Assembly (NCBI GenBank): GCA_963921425.1
Contig: OY992837.1
Span: forward strand, 15,783,896-15,847,895
DNA length: 64,000 nucleotides
Direction: 5' to 3'
DNA from: Dryas octopetala
Lineage: Eukaryota; Streptophyta; Magnoliopsida; Rosales; Rosaceae
This document shows positions 1 through 11,130 of the stretch, in pieces. Made by a program: the position numbers and the translations under genes. The notes under the pieces were generated by a model. That model had not been told where the DNA came from. It worked only from the letters and a program-made list of their open reading frames with translations, and did no database searches. The first letter of the stretch is position 1. Each line of letters starts with the position of its first letter.

Positions 1-2082
1 CAGAGATTTGTGCTTGGATTTGTTTTATTCTTGAAACATGTGTTGGGATTTGTTTGGAGAAGCTCTCATATGAGCTTCAATGGAAAATAGTATTTCTTTC
101 TGTTTTTTTTTTTTTTTTTTTTTTTTTTCTTTCTGTTGCAGGAAATTAATATTTTCTCTTGGTGGGGAGGGGGATGCGATAGGGCTGGGGAGGGTGGGGG
201 GACGATGGGGCTGGGTGGGGCAAGGTTGGGAATGGGGGTAATTGAGTCATTTTTTTATTTTTATTTTTCAGTTTGCACATTGACTTAAATTGAAAACTAT
301 TGTACCACATTAAAAAAAACTGAAACCTTATGGGGGGAATTGAAAATGACAATAAACCTGGGAGGGGTATTTTGTAATTAGCCCAAAAAATTAACTGATG
401 TTAGATTTATCTTTCTTTGGGAAAAGTTTAACATCAATTGAATCCTTTTATTTGTTTGCACCAGTTTAAGCATGGCAAATGTATGTTCATTTACATCTTT
501 AACCTAGGTGTATTATTTCATTGAGTGCCTTTCCACATAATATAGGTTTTTATTTTTATTTTTTTTTCCCAGTCCCTTTTGTCTGGCTTTGGCAGTGATA
601 TAGATCTAAGAGTTTTCACTCTGAGTTGGACCTTAACCGGGTATGTATACATAGGCATGTTAATCGCCAATCCTCTTGTAAAATAATGTTACAATAATGA
701 CTAAAGGGATGTATACATAGGCATGTAAATATTAATTGCCCCCAGGGAGGGAGGGAGTAATTTTCTACTTTAAGTTGGAACATTAGGGGGGCATGGGGGT
801 AACTTCCTCTCAACTCCCTTGTCCTCATCATAGGATCTAGACAATCTGCGCAGAGTACACAAGAAAAGAAATGCAAAGAAACAATGAAGTTCTAAACTAT
901 CATTGAATTAAAGTGAACTATTCATCCAAGGTAGTAAGATCCTCGCAAATGATGCTGCATTTGCAACGCCAAAATAGATTCACCTGCTCTTTTTCTAATT
1001 TTCCCTTTTCTCCAGATGCTAGTAGTAAACATAATGGTGAAACTCCAAATATTCTGGTTGCCATGTATTCCAAAATGTGCCATGCAACGATGCCAAATGG
1101 TCACACTGAGTGTAGCTCCCATTTAACTCTATATAACAAGCTGAAATCCCCAAAGTTCCCAGGAGACGGATGAGGAAACAATAAATAAGTTGATTACTCA
1201 TGCTCGGTTACACATACAACACCAATTTTAACAGTGATAGGTCCTCTCCTAATTAAATTTTCCAAATTGAAACTTACTTTAAATTTTAACTCTCAGCTAG
1301 TCAGCTATCTCTTCTATCCATTATTGGGAAATCTTTTTTTTTTTTTTTGACAAAGGTTGGAATAATTTCTTGCTTTCATGGGTTTTCACGTTATAAATTT
1401 ACTGTCCAGGTTTAAATTTCTGTTGTTGAAAGCCATAGAACTCTTAGTTGTCTTTCTTGTGTGGTGATGTGCTGTTTAAATCTATATACAAAAAGAATTC
1501 AGAAACAGAATCTATTAAACAGTACTTTATAATGAAATTCCCTTAGCACACTTCCCATCAGAGTATGAACATATGAACATGCATGTACATCTGCACAACC
1601 TAAACTTAAGTTTCTGGGAACAGTGGTAAGTAACAAATCTTCTCATGGTATCAGGAGATCCAAGTTTGAATCTTTCCTTGCAACCTTTCTTTTTTAATTG
1701 AATTCAATATTTTAGGCATTCTAATTATAGGGAAAGGTCCGCTTGTGAGGGGGGAAGTGTTGGAATATATAGTTATACTTTTGTAGTTTTAACATTTTTT
1801 ATTTTTCTTTTTTATATCTCATTGGAGTTGGAAAAGAGAGGTAGCCATCCACCAATCACAATAACCTCGCCCTTAGGTACCGGAGTTGCTTCTTAGAATT
1901 TTAGTAGCCAGGATTTCTGGGACCTATGTCATTCTTTTTCTACATTCAGAAAATATCCTATTTGTTTGCTTTGTAGGTGATCTTATGCAGCCATATCAAG
2001 TTTTTACGTTAATTTCATGTCAAAAGTATATTTTTATAGCAGCTACTTCCTGGGATTAACAGGATTATTTGTTGCTATACAG
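1..2082. other. intron or upstream part of the RPRD-like gene
   Basis: No exon is convincing here. The stretch is AT-rich with a poly(T) run at about 107-129, a G-rich tract at 162-238, and a short direct repeat around 640-664 and 707-729 containing the palindrome gtatac. Because the exon starting at 2083 begins mid-protein behind a good acceptor, this DNA is most likely its preceding intron, with the CID-domain exons outside the window. A short open frame at 913-1173 was considered and not accepted. Confidence 0.5.
162..238 (+). repeat. G-rich tract with repeated G-runs
   Basis: Some ten runs of three or more G occur within about 75 bases, separated by one to six bases. This fits the sequence rule for an intramolecular G-quadruplex on the plus strand. 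It lies in the presumed intron of the RPRD-like gene. No function can be read from sequence alone. Confidence 0.55.
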
Positions 2083-2958
2083 GTTGCCCAGCATCAGATT
2101 GAGAAAGTAAGTAATATTAAAAGGAGACTGACGCTGTCCTCTGTTGAAAGCAATGCAATTGACATGACAACTGAATCTACAAGGGTGTCAGAACCAAATT
2201 TACCATTAGTTCAACCAACTGGCATCCCACCTCAGCCTCCAACCCAGCCTGTGAGTTCTTTTGCTCCTGTCAAGACTACTGATGAAGAGAACAAGAAAGC
2301 AGCAGCAGCTGCTGTTGCTGCTAAGCTTGCTGCGTCTACATCCTCTGCACAAATGTTGACCTCTGTTCTTTCATCTCTTGTTGCTGAAGAAGCTGCCTCT
2401 ATGACTGGTAGCTTAACGTCAGCTGGGTTTGCAACAGGATTACCTATGTTTCCTCCCGAAAAACGGCCCAAACTTGAGAAACCAATGTCTGCATCTGATG
2501 CTAACAATCCGGATGTAGGTGGTGCGGCATATTTTACTTCTCTACAGCAGCAAACAATGACCAATGTGCCACTTGCACCATCGACAAACATGCAACCTAT
2601 GTCCCAAACTAACCAGATGCAAACTCCTTTTGGTCCACCACCACCTCCGCCTCCAGCACCATCACCATCTCATGCAACTCCACCAGCAAATCAATATGTC
2701 CAATCTGCTGGTCTTATGGTGGGTGTAATGCCTTATGGATATGGATCAAATACTCTGCCACCTCCACCCCCCATACCTCCACATATTTCAATGGGTTTGT
2801 CGAGGCCCTCTCAGCCGCAACAGCAGTCACAGCCCCAGCCTCAGCAGCAGCAGCAACAGCAGCTGCAGCCGGCTACTGGAGGTTATTATCGGCCACTGGG
2901 TATAGGGTTCTATGGGCAAGGTAATCAGTCAGCTACACAGCCAGTACCTCGACAGTGA
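2083..2958 (+). CDS. RPRD1-like CID-domain protein, C-terminal exon (partial)
   Basis: This is the last coding exon of a protein resembling the plant regulation-of-nuclear-pre-mRNA-domain (ENTH/VHS-fold CID) family, which binds the phosphorylated CTD of RNA polymerase II in the nucleus. The CID domain itself is outside the window. The exon starts after the acceptor tacag at 2078-2082 and is open in phase 0 for 291 codons to TGA at 2956-2958. It opens with the end of a coiled coil (VAQHQIEKVSNIKRRL). An alanine-rich helical stretch follows (AAAAAVAAKLAAS, then LTSVLSSLVAEEAASM), then a basic patch EKRPKLEK that could be a nuclear signal. The C-terminal half is low complexity: poly-proline around codons 205-215 and 242-250, and a Q-rich run near codons 262-278. 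In family members this tail is disordered. The family call rests on the AAKLAAS/LSSLVAEEAASM block, recalled from plant homologues; I could not run a search. Confidence 0.72.
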   Translation, partial: VAQHQIEKVSNIKRRLTLSSVESNAIDMTTESTRVSEPNLPLVQPTGIPPQPPTQPVSSFAPVKTTDEENKKAAAAAVAAKLAASTSSAQMLTSVLSSLVAEEAASMTGSLTSAGFATGLPMFPPEKRPKLEKPMSASDANNPDVGGAAYFTSLQQQTMTNVPLAPSTNMQPMSQTNQMQTPFGPPPPPPPAPSPSHATPPANQYVQSAGLMVGVMPYGYGSNTLPPPPPIPPHISMGLSRPSQPQQQSQPQPQQQQQQQLQPATGGYYRPLGIGFYGQGNQSATQPVPRQ

Positions 2959-3480
2959 CTTGTTATTTTACCAAGTCAGAGTTTCCTATACTGAATTGTG
3001 GGCAAAGCCACCAGCCAAGATTGCCACAACCTTTGGCCACAGTTTTGTATTGGAATTCTATGGAGCCAGTGGAATATCTCAGAGGCATTGTGTTATTATG
3101 TAAATTAGTAGAATAGTGTCTTCTAAACGTCTAGGTCCGCCTTCCCCAGCCAAATTCTGCACAGGGTTCTTTGATGTGTCCTAGAAAGGAAGTTTCTTGG
3201 TAGTTATATTTCAATTTGACATGAAGTGCCTAGCTTAAATGTACCTGTGCAAACTGTTTTGGCATTGTAAACTGAGTTTGGGGCATCACTGTGTACTTTT
3301 GGATGCTGCATGTGCCTTCAGCTGCCTCTAAAAGGCTGTATCCAAACTGACTATAACATCTTAGCAGTCTGTTTCAATCATGAGTAGTCTTGGATTGGAC
3401 GCAGCTCTTGGGAAATGATTTTGTTGACTCACCTTACCTGTGGGACAATGCTTTGTTGGTTAGAATCGTGCTCGAGTAAA
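2959..3480 (+). other. probable 3' UTR of the RPRD-like gene
   Basis: Sequence after the stop is less AT-rich than the intergenic DNA beyond about 3480 and has no repeat character, as expected for a 3' UTR. No canonical AATAAA signal stands out, so the end point is a guess. Confidence 0.35.
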
Positions 3481-3892
3481 TTGCATGATTATACTAGTAG
3501 CTATTGTAATTATATGCTCAATATTTAGTGTAAACGTTATAAATTTCTCAATGTGGAGTTCTGCTAGACCTTTAGTACGGTTACGTTGTCTATGCCATGC
3601 TATAAGCAGTCTTCCCAAAAACAAGTTAGTAAGATTTTATTGGCTAGAGCTTGTTGTAGCAGCATCGATTTCTTGCTATGATGTTTATGTACTAATTGAC
3701 AATTCCACCCCCTCCCCCCCCCTTCTTAATTTTAACTTTTATCCCCCAAACTCAATTTGGTTGAAGGGAGATTTATTCGTACCCAACAGTCTTTCTTTTA
3801 CCTAACATAATTTTTGACCATAAATGGACCATTATATCCCATTATGAAACGACCATTATGGGAGGAGTGTCCGGCTGGTGGGGAGGACTCAA

Positions 3893-4130
3893 CTACAGTT
3901 TGACTCCTAGTATTCTTTATTGATTTTGGAGATTAGTTTATCCAATATCCCTTGATTTTTAGATATGGTTTATTTGATTCCTGAAATCATGACCTTATCC
4001 ATCTCCTATTATCAAATTAATTTGATAATAATGTATTATCAGTTAATTAAATATTTAAGGCTCAAATTATTTATTTAATAATTAATTGGATAATTAGGAT
4101 TTTTGTGAAAAAATTAGCCTAATTGCTTGG
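3893..4130 (+). repeat. diverged direct repeat, copy 1
   Basis: Shares an ordered series of blocks with 4459-4690, including gactcctagt, cttgatttt and aaattaatttgataataat. About 565 bp separates the two starts. Copies differ by many substitutions and small gaps, so the duplication is old. Confidence 0.5.
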
Positions 4131-4458
4131 AAAGTTTCTAAGCAAGGATTAGCCCAAGGAAAGGGGAATGGTCGATAACCGAATTGAGTTTATGAATTTA
4201 ACTAGGTCGGGTTACAATATAGACCAATAAATTATTTTTCTATTCGAAACCCATTCGAAAGAAGGGGCAGTGTACGAGAAATCAAATCATACATAAATTA
4301 TAGAAGCCTCGAACGTTTTGAAAATGCAATGAGGTGTTCGAAAATAGTTGAAATAGTTGAATAGAAGGATCACTATGACTATAGCCCTTGGTAAATTTAC
4401 CAAAGACGAAAATGATTTATTTGATATTATGGATGATTGGTTACAGAGGTTGTGTTTC

Positions 4459-4690
4459 ATAGTTTTGACTCCTAGTCTTCTTCCTTGATTTCAGGGATTT
4501 GATTATTCATTTTTTCTCTTGATTTTGGGTTTCGGTTTATTCGTATCCCTAAAAGCAAGCCTTAGCCAACTAGCATTATCTAAATTAATTTGATAATAAT
4601 ATATTATCATTTAAATAATTATTTGGGCTGTTTTATTTTTGAAATCTAAAATCCCAAATTAATTAATTAAGAATTGGGCCAAATTGTTTC
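4459..4690 (+). repeat. diverged direct repeat, copy 2
   Basis: Partner of the copy at 3893-4130 in the same orientation. Possible origin: duplicated part of a copia LTR. Confidence 0.5.
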
Positions 4691-4980
4691 TCAAAACATT
4701 AATGAAGCCACTACCAAGCCGAATTTATTAAATGATTAAGTAAGACAAAATGGGGCCCACACCAAATAGTTTGATGCATGTTATATGATGAGACCCTAAT
4801 TACTTCAAAGATTCCCTCATTAATATATTAAGTTTGAAAAATGAAAAAAATATTAAGAATGTAAGCTGCTTGAATACTTAATTATCTCTAGATATGGGGG
4901 ACTAAGTGTGTCATGTATTCTTACTTTCTTATCACACATAAGTTGTTGAGGGGCAAAGAATTTTTATGGGCCTTTAACTA

Positions 4981-5125
4981 GAAAAAAACTTGCCTGCAAC
5001 AGTGCCACTGAGGTGGCATCCCAGTGCAGAGAGAAGGGTGGGCATCAGTGGGACCCACCATTTGCCCAACCTTCTCTCTGCACCGGGATGCCACCTCAGT
5101 AGCACCGATGCAGGTAAGTTTCTCT
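4981..5125. mobile_element. 145-bp hairpin MITE, Mutator-like, with 10-bp target duplication
   Basis: Arms at about 4986-5044 and 5063-5121 are reverse complements with roughly six mismatches in 59 positions, around an 18-nt loop. The element is bounded by an exact 10-bp direct repeat, cctttaacta, at 4971-4980 and 5126-5135. That length is close to the 9-bp duplication of Mutator-like transposases. It has no coding capacity. If transcribed, it would fold into a near-perfect stem like those that give rise to small RNAs. Confidence 0.85.
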
Positions 5126-5471
5126 CCTTTAACTATTAGGTGGAGTCTATATATATAACCTATACATGCTAGAACCATAGGTCAATCTTAACTAAGTCAA
5201 TAGGCGCTTAACTATTATGTGGGCCCATGTGAACTTAGAGGTCAAAGAATGATTAGTAATCACATGATATGTGAATGAACAAGAGTTATTCTCTCATTGC
5301 TTTTGGAAGCGTCATTTAGTTAATATGGTGGGGCTATTTCACTAAGGGTTGTGGAATTCCAAACAACTAGTGGGAGACATCGTTAGTTATTTAGTATTCC
5401 CCTAAATCCTAATGGACAAATCTGCTTATGACTAATTGTATTTATTTATTTTATGTAGTAAAGAGCTGTCT

Positions 5472-6154
5472 TTTTTTTTTTTTTTTTTTTGAGAATAAAG
5501 CATATCATTGCATTAAAACAGCTAAAAAGACAGAGAGAATACAAAATATGAGCCCAAAGGCTTATAAGAAAACAAAAACTCACAAAAATGGAGCATAAAA
5601 GCCCACAGAAATTTTAAGATCTCATAACATCAGCATCGAGCAGATACTATAGCCACTAAACGGAGCCAGAGAGACACCGTAGGAATTAGCGAACTAGTCA
5701 AGTTTGGGTTCACGATCCTACCAACATCTCTAAGTCGAGGCTGACAATAGCACAAAGTGGCGGATCAGGCAGTAGTAACCGGTGGAAACATGACCGGTAC
5801 CGGCGAAAATAGTGACTTCCTAACACCTTGTGATGAGCGCCAGAGAAAACCTGAAAGCATCAAAACACAAAACAAACCAAATCGGAAAAACTCTCACGAA
5901 GAGAGGTGGAGAAACTCTCGCAAGGAGAGATGGAAACGCCATCACTTATTGGGAGGAGAGTATCCCAAAGGACAAAAATAAAAACACAGAAAAATGAAAA
6001 GAAAAACAAAGGGGCGAGGGGTGAGGGGAGGAGCAGTCTGTGAGAACACAAGGGCCGCCCCTCCCTCATGGATAGGTTGAAGAGAAGAAAAAGTTTTTTC
6101 TTTTAGGGTGGCGGCTAGGGTTTTTCTCTCTGTTTAATTAAAAGTCATGATTTT
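5472..6154 (-). mobile_element. poly(A)-tailed non-LTR retroposon insertion
   Basis: A 683-bp insertion is bracketed by 17-bp direct repeats at 5455-5471 and 6155-6171 that differ at one base (gtagtaaagag[c/t]tgtct). A run of about 20 T directly inside the left repeat (from 5471) is the poly(A) tail read on the minus strand. Target duplication of variable length plus an A-tail is the signature of LINE-type target-primed reverse transcription. The minus-strand body begins like a mRNA leader (aaaccctagccgccaccc) and has no long ORF, so it is a non-autonomous or retro-copied transcript, possibly LINE-derived or a processed RNA from an unknown gene. It interrupted the older copia sequence. Confidence 0.8.
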
Positions 6155-6179
6155 GTAGTAAAGAGTTGTCTAACCCACT

Positions 6180-7830
6180 CTCCAAATTTTTGGTTTAGAA
6201 CAATGTCCTGGACCGGTATCGGAAAGTCATAATAGTTTTGGCATCCGATATGGGAAAGGCTAAGAACCTAGCTAAGGCCCAAGTCAAAGATCTAGAAGAA
6301 GAAGAAGCCAAACGCAAAATGTTTCCATTGTGACAAGGATGGTCACATGAAGATGAACTGGAAGGAGTTTCTTTCATCTCATCAGAATGACCAAGGCTCT
6401 GAAAGATATTTTTGAAACTATAATCATAGAGTCTATTGATACTGGTGAATCAGTTTCGGCTTGGGTGATAGATTAAGGTGCTAGTTTTCATGTGCTTAAT
6501 ACCATGCAGAGGCTAGTAAGAGCTAAGAGACTTAGCAGAGGAGAACTTACTCTTAAAGTTGGCAATGGAGCTAAGGTCTCAACACTAGCTATTTGGACTT
6601 ATAATCTAAAGGCTGCCTATCGAAAAAGTTCTGGAGCTTCAAGATTGCTATTATGTACCAACATGCATAAAGAATTTGATTTCTATTTCTTGTTTACTCA
6701 CTCTCCAAATTTTTCTTATAAATGAGATTTGCAACATTTATTTTGATAATATGGTTTATGGCAATGGGAGGTTGTTTTATAGCTTATACTATCTTGACAC
6801 TATTGGTAGCGTTAATTACATAAAATGAGACAGTGTTGCTAATAGACCCAAAAGGCCAAGATAGAAGGTTGACCCTCATCATCTATGACACCTATGTTTT
6901 GGTCATATTAGTGATGATAGAATATAGAAATTAGTCAAGGATGGACATATGGGTTCAAAACCAACACCCACGTACATGTGAGTCATGCCTCATGGGTAAG
7001 ATGACGAAGACTCCTTTTAGTGGAGAAGAAAAAAGAGCCATTGAAATATTAGGCCTCGTATACATTGACGTGTGTGGGCCCATGTCAACACTGGCTAAAG
7101 AAGGTTATGCCTACTTCGTCACCTTCACCGATGATTATTCACAGTTATAGTAATTATACAGTATGAGGCATAAGTCAGAGAAACATACTGGAAAACAAAT
7201 CAAAACTCTTTATTCAAATCGAGGCAGTGAGTATTTGGGTTTCGAGTTCTTGGATTAACTCAATGACAATGGTATTCTATCACAATGGACTACTTCGATG
7301 AGCATGATACGAGCTTCGATGAGTTATGCAGACCTTCACATTTCTTTCTGGAGATACACGCTTGAAACATCAGCATATCTACTGAATAGGGATTCCTCTA
7401 AATCTACACATACGGCTTCATATGAAATTTTCTATGAGAAGAAGCCCAGCTTAAACCATGTTAAGATCTAAGGTTTCCCGACTAATGTCAAACAACATGA
7501 ATTGGACAAACTAGTGTATATGGCAGATAAGTGTATGTTTGTTGGATACCCAAGAGAATATTTAGGGTATTAATTTTATCATTCCGACGAACATAAAGTC
7601 TTCGTTAGTAAATTTGCCACATTTTTTTAAATGAGTTTATCCTAGATGAAAAAGGCAAATGACAAAAGTTTGATATCGAGGAACCTCTTGGGGAGACATC
7701 AAAGGCACAAGTAAAGATAAATGAACTTGTATCATTAACACAAGATACACAACCTTTACGTAGAACTCGTAGAACTAGTAGAACTTTGATGTAAGCTAAT
7801 AAATCTTATGGCATTCACCCATATGAAGGG
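6180..7830 (+). pseudogene. decayed Ty1/copia gag-protease-integrase
   Basis: Fragments in shifting frames follow copia order. At 6320-6361 there is a gag zinc knuckle of the form CX2CX4HX4C whose last Cys is now Trp. At 6471-6485 an aspartic protease active site appears in which the Ser codon has become a stop. At 6870-7000 come remains of the integrase zinc-binding region (WH..FGHISDDRI, then TCESCLMGK). At 7050-7150 an integrase core start with IDVCGPMS and TFTDDYS is visible, and further integrase pieces run to about 7640. No reverse transcriptase or RNase H follows. Many stops and frameshifts make it non-functional. The insertion at 5472-6154 lies in or beside its 5' part. Confidence 0.8.
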
Positions 7831-8312
7831 TGGACTTAAATTCTTAAGGGTGTCTAAGGATATTGTTAATGTAATGTTTATAAATCAGTAATTTCCTAAG
7901 AAAAATTATTATGTAAGCATTAAGTTATGTTAGAGTTAGTAAGCCAAGAAGATCAAGATGAGGAATGCATGAAGAGAAGTGTGTTGATCAAGGTTCAAGA
8001 TCGAAGCAATTTCATTAAGTATGATTCAATGTTCAATTCATGTAGAAAAGGTAATTTGAGTTAGAGATGGTGCATTCATTCTAGGTGGTTAGATTCATAT
8101 GCATATGTGTGTATCTTGTTTTGTAAGTATGTTGGTTATTAAAAATGTTTTCGGAATAAAAAAGTATGAAAAATCTGGTTTAAAATGAATTTTTGGCCTA
8201 AAATTATTTTTAAAATTTCATCCTAGAGGATCGATCCTATGATTTCCACATCTTTTGATTAGGTCTTGGTCGACTGTATTTTGTAGTGCAAGTTTGATCA
8301 GTGTAAGTATAC
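7831..8312. other. non-coding DNA; left half of the Athila target site
   Basis: No gene is visible. The last about 75 bases (8240-8312) match 23040-23119, showing that this was one copy of a dispersed repeat before the Athila element inserted at 8312/22501. Confidence 0.6.
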
Positions 8313-11130
8313 TGTTGTAAAATTTTATTTACTCGCAAATATACGAGTCTAGTAGTATACTAATGAGGTCGAACCTCAAGGAGTGATGCAAAACGATACA
8401 CTAAGCTTAAACTTAAGTTAATTTAAAACTAACCTAATTTGGAAATTTTGTTGGTTTGTGAGGCAACTTAAAATAAAATGCAACTAAAGTAAAAAGCAAA
8501 TGAAGTAGATGAAAAGAGAATAAAGTAAATAAAGGTGCAAGAATTTAAATATTAAATCTAGAAAGGAAAATAACAACTTTTTGGTTTTAGAAGCTAAACA
8601 ATGGTATAAGAACCAAGGTTAGGGTTTCACACCACTTATGAACATATTAAGTGAGATTTTTAATAATTTCCCAAAAAGGGGGGCACCCAAGAGTCACTTG
8701 ATGCCCTCTTACAAAGATAAATATGAATTGAGCACAAAAATTGAAGATTTATATGGTAGATCTTGATTTTGCTTAGAAAATACAAACTTTAAGCCACTCA
8801 AGTGAACCAAAACTATGGAACAACTAGAGTTCAAAAAAAGTTTGTGTTTTAAAAGATTAACCATAAAGCTGAAATGTGGAAAGAAGATCTAACTACCCAT
8901 AATATATGACATTATGGGTGAAAGATGATCTCTTTCTCATTTTAATATTAAAATCTAGAGCTTGTAGGATCTTAAACAAGGAAAAAATTACATAAAGACC
9001 TCACTTAATAATATTCATGGTGGTGCTACCCCCTTACCTTGGTAAAGGGGTTTAGTGACCACCCATGAGTATAGATCTTAAAAAAAGAAAGAAATAAATA
9101 AATAAATAAGCATGTAATTTAAAGAACAAGAAAATAAATAACACTACTAACCATAAAGTAAAGAACTACATAAAATACAAAGTATAAAATAAATAAAAGA
9201 TTAGGAGAAGAGAGAAGAGAGACATAAATTAAAGTTAAACATAAAGTAAAGAACTACATAAAATAAAGGGCATAAAGTAAATAAAAAATTAGGAGAAAAG
9301 AGAAGAGAGACATAAATTAAAGTTTCATTAATTAAAAGTGCAAGAAAATTACATTCCTATTCTCTCTCAAACATCATAGCCAAAGGGCTTGAGAGATAAA
9401 TCTTAGGAGAATACTAGAAAAAGGTAGAAAATTAAAATGTAGAGTAACAAACTGTGAAGAAGGGGCTGAAGGTTCTTTTAAATAGGCAAATACTAGGGCT
9501 AGTGATGAGAAAATGATCAGCACAAAAGGCTGGTGCAAGGCTGGACACAGCTGGGATCGCCACATGTTGCATGCTGATTGGCTGAGAGAGGATATTTGTG
9601 AAAAGAGAGAGAGATTGAAGGAAAAAGAGTCGTTAGGCTGGTCTTGGTGCGCCACGTGTTGCTCCAGGAGTGGCTGGGAGATTGATTAATCAAATCAACT
9701 CGCTGGTCGGAAGGAAAATAGAAGCGGCTGGCGGTAGGGGTGGGCATTTTAACCGTGCACCGCCAAAACCGGCCGAACTGCACCGGTAAAACACCGTAAA
9801 AAAATGTGTTGACAAAAAAAAGTCAACACCGCAAAGAAAACCGAACCGCACCGGTTCCTTTCGGTTCCACACTTCATTTAACCAAACCGCATCGAACCAC
9901 ACCGCATAAATAAAACAAATATATATTTTTATATTTTATACCATTTTTATATACTTTTTATACATATTAATACCATTTTTATATACTTTTTATACATATT
10001 TATACCATTTTTATATACTTTTTATACACATTTTTATGTTCATTAACTTGTAGTTGTAGTCACTGATTGTATAATTGTATTTGTTTTTAACTTTTAAGTT
10101 TTAAGCACTAAAACAAAGTTCAATGTGTGAGCCTTTTTGGTTTAATTCATTGAATCAACTTGTAAACTTTTTTTTTTTTTGCCAAAACTTGTTAATTAGG
10201 TTGGGTTTGCATCATTAAAATAATTGGGCTTAGGCTTAAAAAAACAAAGTTGAAGCCCAAAAGTGCCAATATGAATAATAACCTATTAGGCTCAGAACCG
10301 TAGTGGAGAACCGCACCGCACCTTAAATGGTTTGGTTTGGTTTGGTTTTTCTCTTCCCTTTCGGGTTTTTAGCACCGAACCGTACCGTATAGGAACGTCC
10401 GACGCGGCGCACGGTTCCGGGGGTGAAATGGGCCGAACCGCACTGCGTCCAACCCTAGCTGGCGGCTTGGAGCTGGCTGAGTGGCTGCATGGGAGAACGT
10501 GAGAGAAAGAAAGAAGGGGGGCCGGCTTAGTGTGTGAGCTTGGTGGCTTGCAGCTTGGAAGTGGCTCACATGGGTGAGTTGCTGATTTGCGGAAGAGAAA
10601 AAGGAGTCCACATGTCACTCAAGAAGTGGCTGAAGATAATATTAATCAAAAGAAAAGAGGGAGGCGGAAGGCTACAAGGCTAGGGAGGAAAAATTGTCGC
10701 CGCGTGTCACTTTGGTATTGGCTGGAGCCAATATTAATCAACATCATTTGGGCGGAAGCTTTCTGTTGGCGAGTGACTCTTCGCCTCTCGCGGGCCTGGG
10801 CTTCAGTTGTGAGTTTGGCCGGACTGGGCTCCTTCTTTCTTTCAATTCATTTTGGGCCGGCTGCTCTTTTTTCTTTTAGGCTTCCCACTTTCTTTTAATT
10901 AAACTTACAAAATTTAAATAAACTAATTAATAAAAATTCTAATTTTAAATCTAGCCTAAATGAAAAATAAATGCAACCTAATAAAATCTAAGAATTATGA
11001 CAAAAACTAATAAAAATCTACTAATTAACTAAATAATAAAAATTAAAATTAAAACACTAAAAATGCTAAAAGGCATAGACAAAAATGTATGGTTTTAAGG
11101 ATACAATATGTATATAAATTAAGCTCAACA
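8313..11130 (-). repeat. 3' LTR of the Athila element
   Basis: 2,818 bp, closely similar to 20270-22500. It is longer because a 723-bp hAT-type element (9735-10457) inserted here. It carries two units of a roughly 120-bp tandem repeat (about 9150-9320), where the other LTR has three. Plus-strand ends are tgttgtaaaa and gctcaaca. Confidence 0.9.
9735..10457. mobile_element. hAT-type non-autonomous element in the Athila 3' LTR
   Basis: Flanked by an exact 8-bp duplication gctggcgg (9727-9734 and 10458-10465), which occurs once at the matching place in the other LTR (about 21823-21830). Ends are imperfect inverted repeats: taggggtgggc at the left and tagggttggac read inward from the right. It has no transposase. 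Inside are GC-rich blocks built on aaccgcaccg and, at about 9930-10035, three units of a roughly 33-bp AT-rich tandem repeat. The 8-bp duplication and TAGGG end indicate hAT. Confidence 0.88.

Larger units (their letters stand above)
3481..4970. other. intergenic DNA with old LTR-like sequence
   Basis: There is no gene. Two diverged direct copies of about 230 bp lie at 3893-4130 and 4459-4690. Both open with gactcctagt and continue through blocks built around aaattaatttgataataat. They may be remnants of a long terminal repeat of the decayed copia element that follows, but LTR ends and a matching downstream copy could not be fixed. Confidence 0.4.

Noticed and set aside
913..1173. 86-codon plus-strand open frame upstream of the RPRD-like exon
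   Set aside because: No recognisable family segment, no good acceptor and donor pair, overlapping frames on the other strand of similar length; likely chance.
2232..2591. 119-codon minus-strand frame
   Set aside because: Exact antisense shadow of the alanine-rich RPRD-like exon.
3485..3805. 106-codon hydrophobic frame downstream of the RPRD-like gene
   Set aside because: AT-rich DNA gives hydrophobic residues by chance; no family features or splice context.
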